Assembly: GCA_947247005.1 (NCBI GenBank)
Contig: OX365948.1
Location: 12,017,455-12,081,454, forward strand
Direction: 5' to 3'
Source of the DNA: Spisula solida
Taxonomy: Eukaryota > Mollusca > Bivalvia > Venerida > Mactridae
Length of the DNA stretch: 64,000 bases
Shown: one piece after another, positions 9,188 through 22,900 of the stretch
Position numbering within the stretch: position 1 is the first letter of the stretch
Layout: the number at the start of each line of letters is the position of its first letter
The notes under the pieces: generated by a model
The model's database searches: none
Told to the model about the DNA's origin: nothing
The model's input: the letters and a program-made list of their open reading frames with translations, nothing else
Translations under genes and position numbers: made by a program

Positions 9188-10736
9188 CAATTGCTTGTGA
9201 ACACACTAGAGGTCACAAATTTAGCCTAATCTTTATGAAACTTGGTCACAATGATCATCTCAACAAAATCTAGGCGAAGTTCGATATTGGGTCATCTGGG
9301 GTCAAAAACTAGGTCACTAGGTCAAATCATAGAAAAACCTTGTGAACACATTAGAGGTCACAATTTTGACTTAATCTTTATGAAACTTGATCACAATGAT
9401 CATCTCTATAAAATCTAGGTCAAGTTCGATATTGGGTCATCTGGGGTCAAAAACTAGGTCACTAGGTCAAATCATAGAAAAACCTTGTGAACACATTAGA
9501 GGTCACAATTTTGACTTAATCTTTATGAAACTTGATCACAATGATCATCTCTATAAAATCTAGGTCAAGTTCGATATTGGGTCATCCGGGGTCATAAACT
9601 AGGTCACAAGGTCAAATCATAGATAAACCTTGTGTAGTCACTAGAGGTCACAATTTTGGTCTAATATTTATGAAACTTGGTCACAATGATCATCTCAACA
9701 GAATCTAGGTCAAGTTCGATATTGGGTCATCAGGGGTCAAAAACTAGGTCACAAGGTCAAATCATAGAAAAACCTTGTGTAGTCACTAGAGGTCACAATT
9801 TTGACCTAGTCTTTATGAAACTTGGTCACAATGATCATCTCAACAAAATCTAGGTCAAGTTCGATATTGGGTCATCTGGGGTCAAAAACTAGGTCACAAG
9901 GTCAAATCATAGATAAACCTTGTGTAGTCACTAGAGGTCACAATTTTGGTCTAATCTTTATGAGACTTGGTCACAATGATCATCGCAATAAAATCTAGGT
10001 CAAGTTCGATAATGGGTCATCTGGGGTCAAAAACTAGGTCATTAGGTCAAATAATAGAAAAACCTTGTGTAGTCACTAGAGGTCACAGTTTTAGCATAAT
10101 CTTTACGAAACTTGGTCACAATGATCTACACAACCAAATCTAGGTCAAGTTTGATATTGGGTCATCCTGGGTCAAAAACTAGGTCACAAGATCAAATCAT
10201 AGAAAAACCTTGTGTAGTCACTAGAGGTCCCAGTTTTGGCCTGATCTTTACGAAACTTAGTCACAATGATCATAACAACAAAATCGAGGTCGAGTTCGAT
10301 AATGGGTCATCTGGGGTCAAAAACTAGGTCACAAGGTCAAATCATAGAAATACCTTGCGTAGTCACTAGAGGTCACAATTTTTGTCTAATCTTTATGAAA
10401 CTCGGTCACAATGATCATCTCAAAAAAATCTAGATCAAGTTCGATATTGGGTCATCTGGGGTCAAAAACTAGGTCACAAGGTCAAATAATAGAAAAACCT
10501 TGTGTAGTCACTAGAGGTCACAGTTTTGGCCTGATCTTTACGAAACTTGGTCACAATGATCATCTCAACAAAATCTATGTCAAGTCCGATATTGGTTTAT
10601 CTGGGGTAAAAAACTAGGTCATTAGGTCAAATCATATAAAAACCTTTTGTAGTCACTAGAGGTCACAATATTTGCCTAATCTGTATAAAACTTGGTCACA
10701 ATGATCATCTTAACAAAATCTAGGTTAAATTCGAAA
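9188..10736 (+). repeat. 145-bp tandem array, ~10.7 copies
   Basis: The anchor AGAAAAACCTTGTG recurs at 9331, 9476 and 9621 at exact 145-bp spacing, then on to 10736 with point changes. Each unit carries repeated GGTCA half-sites (AGGTCACAAGGTCAAATCAT). Small open frames inside are repeat artefacts. Confidence 0.95.
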
Positions 10737-10748
10737 GGTGAGCGACCT

Positions 10749-10765
10749 AGGGCCCTTTGGGCCCT
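10749..10765 (+). repeat. Tail hairpin of the Helitron-like element
   Basis: AGGGCCC, TTT loop, GGGCCCT, five bases before the presumed CTTGT end. The copy at 257-273 has an AAA loop but the same stem. Confidence 0.8.
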
Positions 10766-10770
10766 CTTGT

Positions 10771-13385
10771 ATAATATATTTTACATACAAAAGCAAATAT
10801 TTAAAATTGCAAATGGAATCATGTCATCTGTAAATGCAATAATAATATACACCTTGATGTTCATGGTAAGAATCAGGAATAAAGAACATGCATATCATTG
10901 TTTTCTACATAATTTAGTCTCTTCAAAAATATCATTTTATCACCATCAGTTGAATTTCATTGTCAAAATTCGAAGATTCCCTGGCTTAAAATATCTTGCA
11001 TGTTTTAATGGACAGGGTAATAATCAAACATGGGGGAACACAATAGCTTTTTTATACAAAAGTAAAGATAGATTTTTTCACTTCTCATCGTTAGTGAAAA
11101 ACAATACAATGCACTCATTAGCCACCAGTCATCTGACACCGTTAGGACAAAGAGCTAGAATGTGTACCCATGTGCAGACTTTTGTAACAAAAATCCAGTA
11201 TAACCTCCCTTGATAATGTATTTCCCTATTTGCATTGTCTCCCCTTCCATATTCTATATTGTAAACATAATTGGCAATAGACATGGGGATATGGGCATGA
11301 ATTAACTTATCTTTATGGAATAAAGGATTAAATTTTATGCAATTAATTTAATCTATTTTAACGATAAAGCAAGCAAATAATGACAACATGTACATTCTAC
11401 TAAACAGATGTTCAGTAATATTCAGTATGTAACTAGTGAGGTATGACAGCATTTTCAGTTTAAACCAGACTTATTTGTTTTCCATCTGTAGTTATGCTTG
11501 CCATTGATTAAAGGTATTATGATATATATCCTTAGTTACAGCTAGTGTTTGTGATGAGAATGCAGATTTTATGTTTAATAAATGAGATATATACTGTATG
11601 AGTGCTTTATTGTAATATCCATGTCTGAACACCCAGTATAACCACTTCTGGCCCCGATTTCACAAAGGATTAACTGATCTGGTAATTTTTGGCAATACTT
11701 CTCATACCCATGTACAAAATAACTAAACCACTTCAAGTTAACATGTTCAAAATATTCAGAACAACATTTTTCTGTTGCTTAAGTGAATAATTGTACTTGT
11801 AAAAACCAGGATCAATTTTTAAAACCCAGGATTAAATCTAATAATCTTAACATTTTTATAACTGAGTGCAAAAACTTAAGTATTTTGAATTGAAGGATAT
11901 ATCATTACCTATCAACCTGCATAAAAATATCAAGCTCAACATTGACATAAGTCCTGAATTTAAAAGGACATCTATTTGAGCTTGACCCTGAAAACTAACC
12001 CTTTGTGAACACAGGGCCTGACTCAAGTCTAGTGTCCTTGTACATCAGTGGTAAGTCAGCAGTTCAAAGGCCAAACAAATGTTTCTGGTGTCAGAAGAAT
12101 ACACTGGTGGATGAGAATGAAGCCTTGAAGAATACTATGTCTAATATAACCAAGAGGGACATTGGTCCCTTTAGCCCTCACCTGAAAACTTGTAAATCTG
12201 GAACAATCAGGTGAATGGCCCAGTTTTGTACTCTGTGAACATGGCCTAGATATTGTGACCATGTATTTGAAAGATATGGGTAAAGTTCAATATTGGGTCA
12301 TCTGCAATAAAACTGTCACTAGTTCAAACTAGAGCTATCAGAAGATTGATGAATCATACTCCTGCATGGCTGCTTTAATTCAAGTGTGTTGTTTAAAATT
12401 AGAAGTATAAACAACACATTTGATGGAAATTGCCACTGTCCACAGATTGAATGAAATCAAGATGGCTGCCTTGGATTATGATGAACAAGATAATTGTCAC
12501 TCACTAGTATTCATCATGTTTATCAACTGTATGCAGTTATATAAATTTGGACAAAAGCTGAATATCATCAATCATGACATCAATTGGCAAAAATATGTGC
12601 ACAGTAGAAGTTTTCAAACAGACCAGATGGCAGTCTTTTATCTTGAAATTTATTGATGGAAACATTATGTCACATACTACTACGTATCATTCTAATATCA
12701 AAGAAGTTTCATAAGAACATTCCACAAGACAGAAGTTCGCTCCACAAAATAAATTTAAAAGATGACAACCAGTTGGCCACTTGAATTTTGTCAAACTAAA
12801 ATTGATGTCAAACGCTTCCAGTGTGGACATGCCACATGATATGTGACATAAATTTGGGCTAAGACAATAAAACAATTATGCCATCCACTAGAAGGGATCA
12901 TGATGATCAACCAACTGTATGATGTTACATGAAAATGAGGCAAAAACGGTAACTGTTGTAATTCACTCAACACATTAGAATAGCTGCGGCTGTATTCCAG
13001 TCTAGACTAGAGCAAATGTCAAAGAAATGCATAACTTGAGGTTTCCAATGCTGTGTTTAAACTGTGATCACATGTGCTCTATCCACTGTACTGGTTGCTG
13101 AGATATTAATTGTTAGCAGTTTTGAAGAGAAGAAGTGACATTTTAAACTGTAGGTAACAGTAGGTTACAATGTGCTTTGCTTGGCTGCATTTTGCAGTAA
13201 GAGCTAAAAATAGCAACTTGATTACAGGTGGAAAAAGTTAAAATAAAGCCATAGTGTTTTCCATAGGTTTATTTATTTGAAGAAGATGACCAAACACAAT
13301 TGGTCATCAAATAATAAATATTCACAATGTGTTTGATGAATAAAACAATAACAAAAGAACTTTATCAACAATAACTAACAATTAA
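10771..13385. other. Intergenic stretch between convergent SGTA and MYSM1
   Basis: No gene is recognised. Around 12250-12330 there is a decayed copy of the 145-bp core (TTCAATATTGGGTCATCTG). A GGCCCCGATTTCACAAAGG motif near 11650 looks like another dispersed repeat. Confidence 0.4.
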
Positions 13386-13598
13386 GGTATAGTACGCCCA
13401 GGATAATGAGGAAGGCGGGAAAATTTGGTATATTCCACAAAGGTGGATTAATCAGATGTGCATGATTTATCAGTGATGTTTTGAGTACAATATTGACCAT
13501 ATCTGTTTATTATAGTGATTTGTAAAACCAAATTTTCAACAGTTGACCAAACCCATTCATGTTTGTATACATCACATTATCTTGGGCGCACTATATGA
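13386..13598. mobile_element. Short MITE, ~213 bp, ~27-bp inverted ends
   Basis: The left end GGTATAGTACGCCCAGGATA and the right end (13569-13598, CATTATCTTGGGCGCACTAT) are inverted copies of each other. There is no coding capacity. Confidence 0.65.
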
Positions 13599-13800
13599 GA
13601 ATTGTTTAAGAAATATCAACTCAACACAATATCACAATATTTTTGGAACACTAACAAGCACAATCCTTACTATGTTAAGTATAAAGCCTGCTTTAAATAC
13701 CTGGGTCAGAAATCCAATCCAACTGTGGACAGATGATTACACAGCATACTTGGTCTAATCGGGCTGGAGGCCAGTCAGACATTGGGCGGTGTCTGAGTAA

Positions 13801-16564
13801 TTTACTGTAAACCTAGAAATTATTACGCAGAATTTAGTCTGCAGAGTTTGCCAATGGTAGAATTTCGCGAAATTAAGTCGCTGCGAAAGTGCTTAAAACA
13901 TTATTATGGACACTGCAGGAAACTTAAAACCGCGAAAATTTGTATAGTCGCAAATATGCCCACGATCAGCAAAACGCGAAAGTTAGTACAGTCAGGACTC
14001 GTTACAACGACATCCGATATACCGACAATTTCGTTATAACGACACCAATTGGTGGGGACGAATTCTATACAACGTTAATTGTATCCGTTATAACGACATA
14101 TTCACTTACCGACACCGACAGCAAAAAAATGGGAACGAATCGATTGTTTACAAAGTAATTAATACTCGATATACTGACAATGTCAAGGGACTATATTTCA
14201 CACCTGAAATATTTATCGGCTTTACACAAAGTCACCGCCTAAGCAAGGAGCCTAATTATGTAATTACACTTGTGAAAATCATCTTAATTGCTCTCATTAT
14301 AATAGCAGGCCCTGCATTAAGGCTAAATTTCAGGAAGTCCTGACTTCCTGACCTTTGATTTGGGAAGTCCCAGTATGATTTTACGGAAGTCCCAAGTTTC
14401 GAACATCAACTCTGCGTGTACATTCAGTAATGTAGTGACATCCAACAGTATGTAGGATTGTCCAACCATTTTTACTAAGTTCAGATTACATTCATGAAAT
14501 GTTTTTTTTATCTGTACTTAGAGCCCATTTAACCCTTTACTTAATATGTGTTACTGTGTATTGTTTTGATATATGATCAATCCAGCTACATGTATGATTG
14601 CTCAATGATATGGTCAGTTCAGTGTACTGGTTCAAGCATATTTACAATCCATTTTAACCCTTTGCTACATCGGCATATACTAGTAGCCTGTTTATAAACA
14701 TTTTAATTGGTCATCCTTATTATCAGCAAGATGTATATACACTATCATGAGGTAAACAATGAAAATTTATTTCTGAACATGATACATATTTTATTGAAAA
14801 TTGAGGTAAGTCTATGGAGTATAGGGTTAAGAATTAGATGTTCAAAAAATGTTACTTGATTTAAGTACTAATAACACACTTGAATTCTTTAAATAATAGA
14901 AGCCAAAACTGTATGACTGATTAAAATAAAACACGAGTTTATCCGAAGATATGTACATATCCGAAATAGTGCAACTTGTATGTCATATAAGTCGTTCTTT
15001 TCCCAGTCATTTGCAGTAATTTATGCACCTAAACTCATATCTTGTTTAAATGCCACAAAATGTGTTAAAACTCGAATAATACCAGCACCATTTAATGCTT
15101 CCGAACACCACGTCATTTACACGATTTTAATGTTCGCGCTCTGCAAATTCAAAAAAAAATTCGCTGCGTCAATCAATAAATTCCTCAAATTTAACACAAG
15201 TGTATCGCACACAGTTTACGGGATAAATTTGCATGCCGCACGATCAAAGACCGCCGAGGCACTACCCGCACCTTTGAAGGGAAGCGCTTCGGTCACATCA
15301 AACGTCCTTAACGTAGACATTGATGCCGCACGCTCGTTTGATGAAACTGCCGACCGAACGTTGGCAAAAGTATGTTAGAGTTGTGATATTTTGTGTCTGG
15401 GATTTAAGTAAACGCGCGGAATATGAATTACAAGGTAAATATTCTTTTTAAACTCGATATTTGCAGAACATACGTTTTGACTCATGTCTTTTTTTTAATT
15501 ATGCGTACAACTAAGAATTACGCTTACCCAACGCACGACAAATTTATAAAATAAAATCGATAATTCAATCAAATCAATTAAAGCATACGTGTTTACGTAA
15601 CGGTTTGTAACTACACAATTATCTGTCTCTACACGAGATTATTAGCGCGACGCGTTTTACACACCTTTGGTGAATTTGATTACCGCAGCGATCGCGTACA
15701 TTATTATGTACAGTAAGCATGATCAGGCCGTCAATCAAATTAGCTGACAATCGGTGGGCGGAGCGAACGTTTATCGATTGGCCAATGATCTAGCGAGATA
15801 AATGAAAACTGATGCGGCTTTCACCGTCTGAAGTTTACACAACAGGACGTCCTGCGTATTGATTATCGGCGTATAACATATCTTATTGACGTACGCTGTA
15901 CGAACGAGAGTTTGATTTCCGGCGTACCCACCCGATTTCCTGGCGTAATATACGCCCGTACGCACGCTAACGCAACTGCTGTAATAGTGAAACCTTTCAC
16001 AGACGAATAACAGTTTGTATACTTCGGCTCGCGCATTCTTAATCAAGGGAGATAAGCGAAGTCATCGCATATATTCGTATTTTAGAAATCCTACGGTTCA
16101 CAAAATAAACAATGTTAATCGAGATTTCTCGACTTGATTTATTTATTCATCAGTTCTTAAAGACGATAGGGTAAAATTAGTAACAATATGAATTACCAAT
16201 TTATTCTCTAGAGCGTTATATTTTATAGTTTACTGTAGTAGTATCCGGACATCTTTAAATTCGGATGCTCTTTAATTGGAGTCCTCTAAAAACTTTTTTT
16301 TTATTTTAAATATTATTTTATGTAGTTATGATATTTTCATACTGCTGATTTTGCTGATTATGTAAATTTTATGACATAATGAATTATATGTTAATCATTA
16401 ATTGATTTCTATGAAACAATCTTTCAATCAAAATTATCGTCACTAGTGAAATTCAGTATAACGACAAATTCGTTATAACGACATTTTGATCGGGAACAAA
16501 CAGTGTCGTTGTATCGAGATCTGACTGTACTTGTATTCGCGAAAGTAAATTGGTTTATAGTAAG
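13801..16564. mobile_element. MITE with TTACTGTAAACC-type ends, split by a pogo-like insertion
   Basis: The left part (13801-13988) carries TTACTGTAAACCTAGAAATT and several GCGAAA motifs. The right remnant (16528-16564) ends GGTTTATAGTAAG, an imperfect inverted copy. The two halves become contiguous if the element at 13989-16527 is removed. Confidence 0.55.
13989..16527. mobile_element. Pogo/Tigger-like DNA transposon, non-autonomous, TA target site
   Basis: The ends read TA-CAGTCAGGACTCGTTACAAC and, inverted, GTTGTATCGAGATCTGACTG-TA, so the 2.54 kb element is flanked by TA dinucleotides. CAGTC...CTCG ends and a TA target are typical of the pogo/Tigger branch of Tc1/mariner. Subterminal CGTTATAACGACA motifs repeat at both ends. 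No transposase frame is present. The interior near 14950-16100 is richer in CpG than the surroundings and has two small open frames (14980-15378 +, 15771-16046 -) with no recognisable domain. Confidence 0.65.
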
Positions 16565-16819
16565 TCTTTTTGAAATATGCATTGGAACTCATTGGCCCGC
16601 TTCAACAAGATTCCTTTAAAACTGGATACACATCGGATACACGGACTTTGTCCAGCAAATAGGTGATTTGTGACCCAGGTATTGGCCAAGTATAGTAAAA
16701 CATGTCTTGTAGAACCACCCATGGAAGCAAATATTTTTCATAATGGGTTAACAACCTGCTACCAACATAATTAATCAAGACCTACCAAACAAGGCAGATA
16801 ATACATGTACATTTTTTTA

Positions 16820-16996
16820 CTATGAACTTGTTACATCCAATGTAGAAGTAGACGGTTGTATACATGCACCATCATGCATATCTTCAAGCACCTCCTGGTC
16901 AGTTTGACAGCAAACTGTGGTAAATGCTTTCCTAATATTGTCCAATAAATATAAACCAACTTCATCCACGCAGTATGATTTCACTGACTCCAACAT
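16820..16996 (-). CDS. MYSM1: MYSM1 exon 15 (stop codon)
   Basis: It encodes [20 protein letters not shown], then a Cys/acidic tail and TAG at 16820-16822. The ITCLEK|MLES junction continues the family's C-terminal helix. Confidence 0.85.
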   Translation of the reverse strand: MLESVKSYCVDEVGLYLLDNIRKAFTTVCCQTDQEVLEDMHDGACIQPSTSTLDVTSS

Positions 16997-19900
16997 CTGG
17001 AATAGAGAATGTGACATTTGTGAATGACTAGAACTAGACATGTCCATGTGACCCGGATGTCTTACTAACTAAGATAATGTATAAGCAGATATTTCTATGG
17101 GCTGACAAGTAAGAAATTAAACATTTCTGACATTTAGCATACAGATATATTAGCTATATTTTTCTTTCTTTGCAGCTTTGATTGTAGGCTGAAATTTACA
17201 GTTTTTAATGTTAGTGAATTTTGTGATTCACTAAACTCCCCAATATTTCCACTTGGCTAATTTACTGATAACTTCAGGAATGAGGTGTTGAGAGTGATTA
17301 ATTTAACATGTGGAACTTGGTTCACAATCTACCTAAAATAGTTATAGTTTAAGTAAAACAGTCCATAACTCATGTAAGACAAGTCTTCTGTAAATATTAT
17401 GATACTAAAACCCAACCTACCTTTTCCAGACAAGTAATTTCTCTGAATGAGCAATACTTAGAAGACAAGTCAACTTTATTAGGGTAGCTAGTATAACTTG
17501 TCGCTAGATCCTGCGCAGCTAACACAATCTGACTCACTTCTGAAGAGTCGCATGGTCTCGTGGAGTAATCAAAATGACAAGGTATATCTGAAATACAAAC
17601 ATTGATGGGTCTACCCTGTATGCATTATATAAAAGCTCCGCGAGTGGCATGTGTCGCCTGACGAAATGCACATTTGTCATGGAAAACTATCCAGTATAGG
17701 GCTACATATCAGACTCACAAGAGTTCTCTAGTCATCTGAACTAAAAACGACAAAGCGATGCTCTGGACAAAAAAATGTCCTAATAAAATCAATCTGAAGG
17801 GAATCATTCAAACACTATACAAGCTAGTGTTATGATTCTTGCGCACTGCACTTCATGTCACAGCAAAGAAACATGCATTCCTATTTTTGAGTCATTAATA
17901 GTTATGGTAACAAAGTTATGCTACAGACAAGAAATGCTTATAAAATCAAAGGGAAAAAATTGAAAAATGGCACAAGGTAGAGTTACGGTTCTTGTGCACT
18001 GCACTTGGACTTTTGGTAAGAAACATGCATACCAAGTTTCAAGTCATTCAACCTCATGGTGACAAAGTTATCCTCCGGACAAGAAATGCTCAAATTAAAT
18101 CAATCTAAGGGAAATAATTAAAAAACGATGCAAGGCAGAGTTATGGTTCTTGCGCACTGCATTTCGGCTTATTGCAAGAAACATACATACAAAATCTTGA
18201 GTCATTTGAACTTAAGGTGACAAAGTTATGCTCCGGACAAGAAATGCTCTAATAAAATCAATCAAAGGGAAATAATTCAAAAACTATGACAGGTAGAGTT
18301 ATGGTTCTTGCGCACTGCACTCCGGCTTATTTTAAGAAACATGCCTATCAATTCTTGAGTCATTTGAACGTAAGGTGACAAAGTTATGCTCCGGACAAGA
18401 AATGCTCTAATAAAATCAATCAAAGGGAAATAATTCAAAAACTATGACAGGTAGAGTTATGGTTCTTGCCCACTGCACTTCGGCTTATTGCAAGAAACAT
18501 GCATACCAAATCTAGAGTCATTTGAACTTAAGGTGACAAAGTTATGCTCCGGACAAGAGTTGCTCTATTAAAATCAATCAAAGGGAAATAATTCAAAAAC
18601 TATGACAGGTAGAGTTATGTTTCTTGCGCACTGCACTTCAGCTTATTGCAAGAAACATGCATACCAAATCTAGAGTCATTTGAACTTAAGGTGACAAAGT
18701 TATGCTCCGGACAAGAAATGCTCTAATAAAATCAATCAAAGGGAAATAATTCAAAAACTATGACAGGTAGAGTTATGGTTCTTGCGCACTGCACTCCGGC
18801 TTATTGCAAGAAACATGCATACCAATTCTTGAGTCATTTGAACTTAAGGTGACAAAGTTATGCTCCGGACAAGCAATTTGTGACGCCGCCGCCGCCGCCG
18901 CTGCCAAAGTCACACCTATATGTCGCCTTTTCAGGCGACAGGAAAATATCAAGACACATGTCATATAGATGTTTAATATAAAAGTGTTTATAAAAAGATT
19001 ATGGTCTTAAATATGTTCCGCATATTCAACCAGACAAAAATATTTGATTACAAAGAATAAATACTAATAGATTAAGACAAGGCACATACTGCACTGTAAT
19101 TTAGGAATTTCCTCTTCACTAACTGTTAGACAATTCACCTCAGAACATATTCTTGTATTTCTAGGATTGTAAGGACTAACTATAACACCAACAAAATTGC
19201 TGCCTCCTTTCGAAAACCATTCCTGAAATTCAAACAAATAAATTACTAAATTGTGTGCAATGAACAGATTCGGTGGAAAATTCAATAAAATGTCCAAACA
19301 ATACCATGTAAAATCTGTACTTCATTTTTAAAAGCATGACTATTTGCAATGACAAAGATCTGAAGTATTATAAATGTAAAACAGAAACGGTCCCCTATTA
19401 AGACTGATTTGCTATTCAGTTAAACAGATCTTCCTTGACTTGTACCCATCAAAGGTTCATGAAAACATTCATTGACAATATCAACTCACAATATACATGT
19501 TTTAGCTACATGTAAATAAATGTGGTTCAACATTTTAACGACACACAGTAAGGGCAGGCCATATCCTTCAATGAAAACTTGACGTGCATGTCATTTTTCC
19601 TCCACATGTGGAGAAATTGCTGGTTCTTTGTGGAAGGATAAGTACTGGTTAGGATACAGGCCAGGAAAACTGTTAACTTAAAGGTGGATCAGCTATTGTA
19701 TATAGTTGAGAAATGGTGCTAAAACTGAATAACAAACATGATTTTTTAAGGGTTGTTGGTACTACAATACCAAGACAATGCAAGATAGATAGGAAAGAGT
19801 TGATTACCTGAAACTTGAGCTGTGTTTCTATGTCCCTTACTGAAGGATTAGGAGCAAATGAAGGATGTGAGTGGTACCAGCCAACAACATGCATACCTGC

Positions 19901-22900
19901 TCCCCGAATCTCCTCACTGGCTTGTGTTTGTGATACTGTAAACAAACATCAAACATTACAGTCATACTTTCAAATAACTTGTTCCACATCACTCACACTT
20001 GAAGTTGATGTATTAACTAAGTAATTCATTACTGACTGACTAAAACAAGGTGTTTTTAAAATATGTATCAATGTATGCCCCTATGACAGCCTAATAGTTA
20101 GAAATGTTGATGGTCATGGCGACCTTCACCTAAAAATCAATAGGGACCATCTACTGTTGATGATCAACAACCATGTTTGATGATCAACAACCATGTAAAG
20201 TTTCATGATTCTAGGTTCAAAAGTTCCTCAGTTACTGAAGTAGTTGGTTTACCGACCGACATGTGCAAAGCCATATACACCTTCGTCAAAGATAAGTTTT
20301 AAGTAAACATCTTTGGTAGTATTCAAAATCATGGGCCTTACTGGACTATTTAACTTATGCCAGACAGACTGTCAAATTATGGTTTAATTATTATAAGCTT
20401 TCCCTTCATGGGTATAATATGGATACCCAACAAGTGTTTTGTTATCAAATTAGATAAACTGAAGACGATATCTAATGTATTCAAATGTATTTTCCACACA
20501 GAAGACACTATCTAATGCATATAAATTGTATTTTCCACACAGAAATCCATAAGATGGTGTTAAGTATGAATAAAGGTTATCCTAACCAGGGTCCATTTCA
20601 CACTGCATTCCAGTACTTATACTGTTACATGGTGTTGCCATGGTGATAGTGAGTGTAGCTTCTTCATCATGAAATCGTCCACCTAGTAATCCAATCACTT
20701 CTGTCTTGGAGATATGACTGTGTATGTCAATAATAATCAATGCTGAAGAGTGAATGTCAACACTAAATGGTGCCTGAAAAACATTACAGTACTATCCATT
20801 GACAATACTAAACATTACATGCACAATGTTTATTGGGGAATAATTTTGTTATGCATGTTGTTTTTAAGCTCACTTCCTAGAATATCAAATATGAACTGAT
20901 CACAGGACTGGTGTAGCTACTTAAAAACCATCAAAATAAAACCAAAACATTCATTTCTACCTAACAAGCTAACAATAATTGTGTAATATAATATTATACC
21001 CTCCATATCACAAGTCTGTGACAAGTGTCCTACAGTGAGTAGACCATCTATATATCCCATTATATACATTTAAATGTGTATTTAAACATAATGTAGGACA
21101 CTGTTAAGAAATTTCAAATGACCACAACTCAGTCAATTTTAGAATTTAATCAAAAACAATTTTATTTTGTGCAGAAAAGATCATCCATCTAGTGCAGCAA
21201 ATCTGGATTATTCCGGCATAGTAGGACCCCTGAAAACTACATATTGTACTTACAGGCCTCTGTTCAGAAAATGGCAAACTGGGAATCAATTTGAATGGAT
21301 CATATACAGATCTTGGTACTCGTATTCTTGCTTCTTTTGCTTCCTCCTTCATCAATTTCTCATGCTGTAATAGAGATGTTTGTACTAACATGTATATCCC
21401 AACCTCGCAAACTTTGAATTTTCCACCAATTTCTGATAATGACATTATAAAGACATTGACGTTGGACTTCCTGGTTTCACAATCATATAATATGGTGGGA
21501 TTCAGATTTCAGTAGACAAACAGATGGAGGGTAAACCTTTAGTTCCCTCTGGTGTGAACACTGATAAGGAGTCAGGACTAATATGAATCATCAATTTATC
21601 TCTATGTTTTAAAATACCTTTGAGATATACAGTTAACAGTTTAATTGGTATAATCGGCATTTGATAGCAGGCTGTTACATAATGACAAACATTGTACCAA
21701 TAAAGGATATATAAGTTTACCTCTATGGTAATGCCTTCCAGATCTTTCTCATCAATCCATACACCAAATGCATCCTTTACTTTCCTCTTTCTTGGTCTCT
21801 ATAAAACAACAAAATATTCAATATATAGAAGCACTAATCAATTATTTCAACTTTGTTTGCATCAGTTTCCAAAACAATCAAGAGTCAAATCTCCACATAC
21901 TTAATAATTGAAAACAATAAGGCCTAAAATAAAATATTGTTTGTTTCCCCATCCCCTACCTACCTGAAAAAAACAGCCCTACCCAAAATATTTTATTGCC
22001 CAAATTGAAATAAAAAAAATTATGAAATATTGGGGATGAAAATGTTATTTTTTGTTTACAGGCTTGTTTCTTTCTATTACATTGTGTACATCTTCTAAAT
22101 TTTAGATTGTTGGTTTTCACCTTATAGTTTCACATATTACTATATTTCATTATATGAATGTCTTTAACTATAACTAGTATTCTAAAAGAATTTTAAAAAA
22201 ATATTTAATTTACCTACCTACCCTAAATCTACTTGGGTCGGGATGGGGAAACAAAGAATATTTTAAGTTTGACCTAAATACAATAAAATGAAACTCTTTC
22301 ACATGCTTGATGTCACTAGGGTAATAAAAAGGTATCAATAATTATGTGATTGTTATACACAAATGGATTTCAAAACTGATTTCTTAAGTAGCCTAGATCA
22401 AGACGAACTTGTCCATAAGTAAAGAAACTAAACTAAAAGGGTTTTTGACACAAAACTGGAAGGGTTTTGACACAAAAACATGTGTCTCCTATAACGGGCC
22501 ATAACTCTGGCAAAAGTCATCCAACCTAATATTCTGACAAAATACACAGCTAAGCTTAGTACCAAGGATTCATATGCAGTTTCATTGAAATTCGACCAAT
22601 GGTTTTAAAAGGACAACTAGAGCAAACAAACTTTGTGACATTGATCAAGACAGACGTCAAGCACAAAATCAATATGTCTTCCCCTACTAAATGTTGGAGA
22701 CCTAATTATCCATCTTAAAACATACCATAGCTTCGAGTTTGGCATTATTAACTTCAATGGTTGAATCTTTATTTATTTTACCCCATCCTATCAATGAGAA
22801 CAATGACCTTGGGTGCTTGTAAGCTGCTTGATCTGAAATATAAATAACAATCATAAAACCAGGAGGCTGTATCAGGGTTTCGGGGAGCACACTGTGAGAA

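Larger units (their letters stand above)
9112..10770 (+). mobile_element. Helitron-like non-autonomous element with 145-bp tandem core, complete
   Basis: The head is a near-perfect hairpin (9112-9143), followed by TGTGATCGCTCTTCGTCCGT and a (CCGT)n run. About 10.7 tandem copies of a 145-bp unit follow, then the tail GGTGAGCGACCTAGGGCCC with a hairpin at 10749-10765 ending CTCTTGT. Other copies of the tail or head are at 1-278, 30993-32215 and 27225-28610. No protein is encoded. A hairpin head, tandem core and 3' hairpin match the non-autonomous Helitron/Helentron (HINE-type) elements described in bivalves. That class call is an inference. Confidence 0.75.
13697..16685. repeat. Outermost inverted-repeat pair of a nested transposon stack
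   Basis: ATACCTGGGTCAGAAATCCA at 13697 is mirrored by GATTTGTGACCCAGGTATTG at 16665. Weaker similarity continues on both arms. It encloses the two elements below. Confidence 0.45.
17640..18940 (-). mobile_element. Helitron-like element with 158-bp tandem core, filling a MYSM1 intron
   Basis: Read on the - strand, it starts with a perfect hairpin (18940-18921), a (GGC)n run and CACAAATTGCTTGTC. About seven copies of a 158-bp unit follow (CTCCGGACAAG at 18073, 18231, 18389, 18547, 18705 and 18863). It ends near 17640 with GGCGACACATGCCACTCGCGG. The layout is the same as the 145-bp element but with different hairpin, core and tail. It takes up most of the 1.5 kb intron between exons 13 and 14. 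Confidence 0.7.

Noticed and set aside
10112..10617. Repeated small open frames
   Set aside because: They repeat with the 145-bp tandem unit and are artefacts of it; the same holds for 31766-31981.
9188..10736. CRISPR-like array
   Set aside because: Units are contiguous 145-bp repeats without unique spacers, in a eukaryotic genome.
10692..11213. 173-codon + strand frame
   Set aside because: Begins in the tandem core, crosses the element tail, no domain, no homologue I recognise.
18773..18964. Open frame with an Ala run
   Set aside because: The Ala run is the (GCC)n microsatellite of the 158-bp element.
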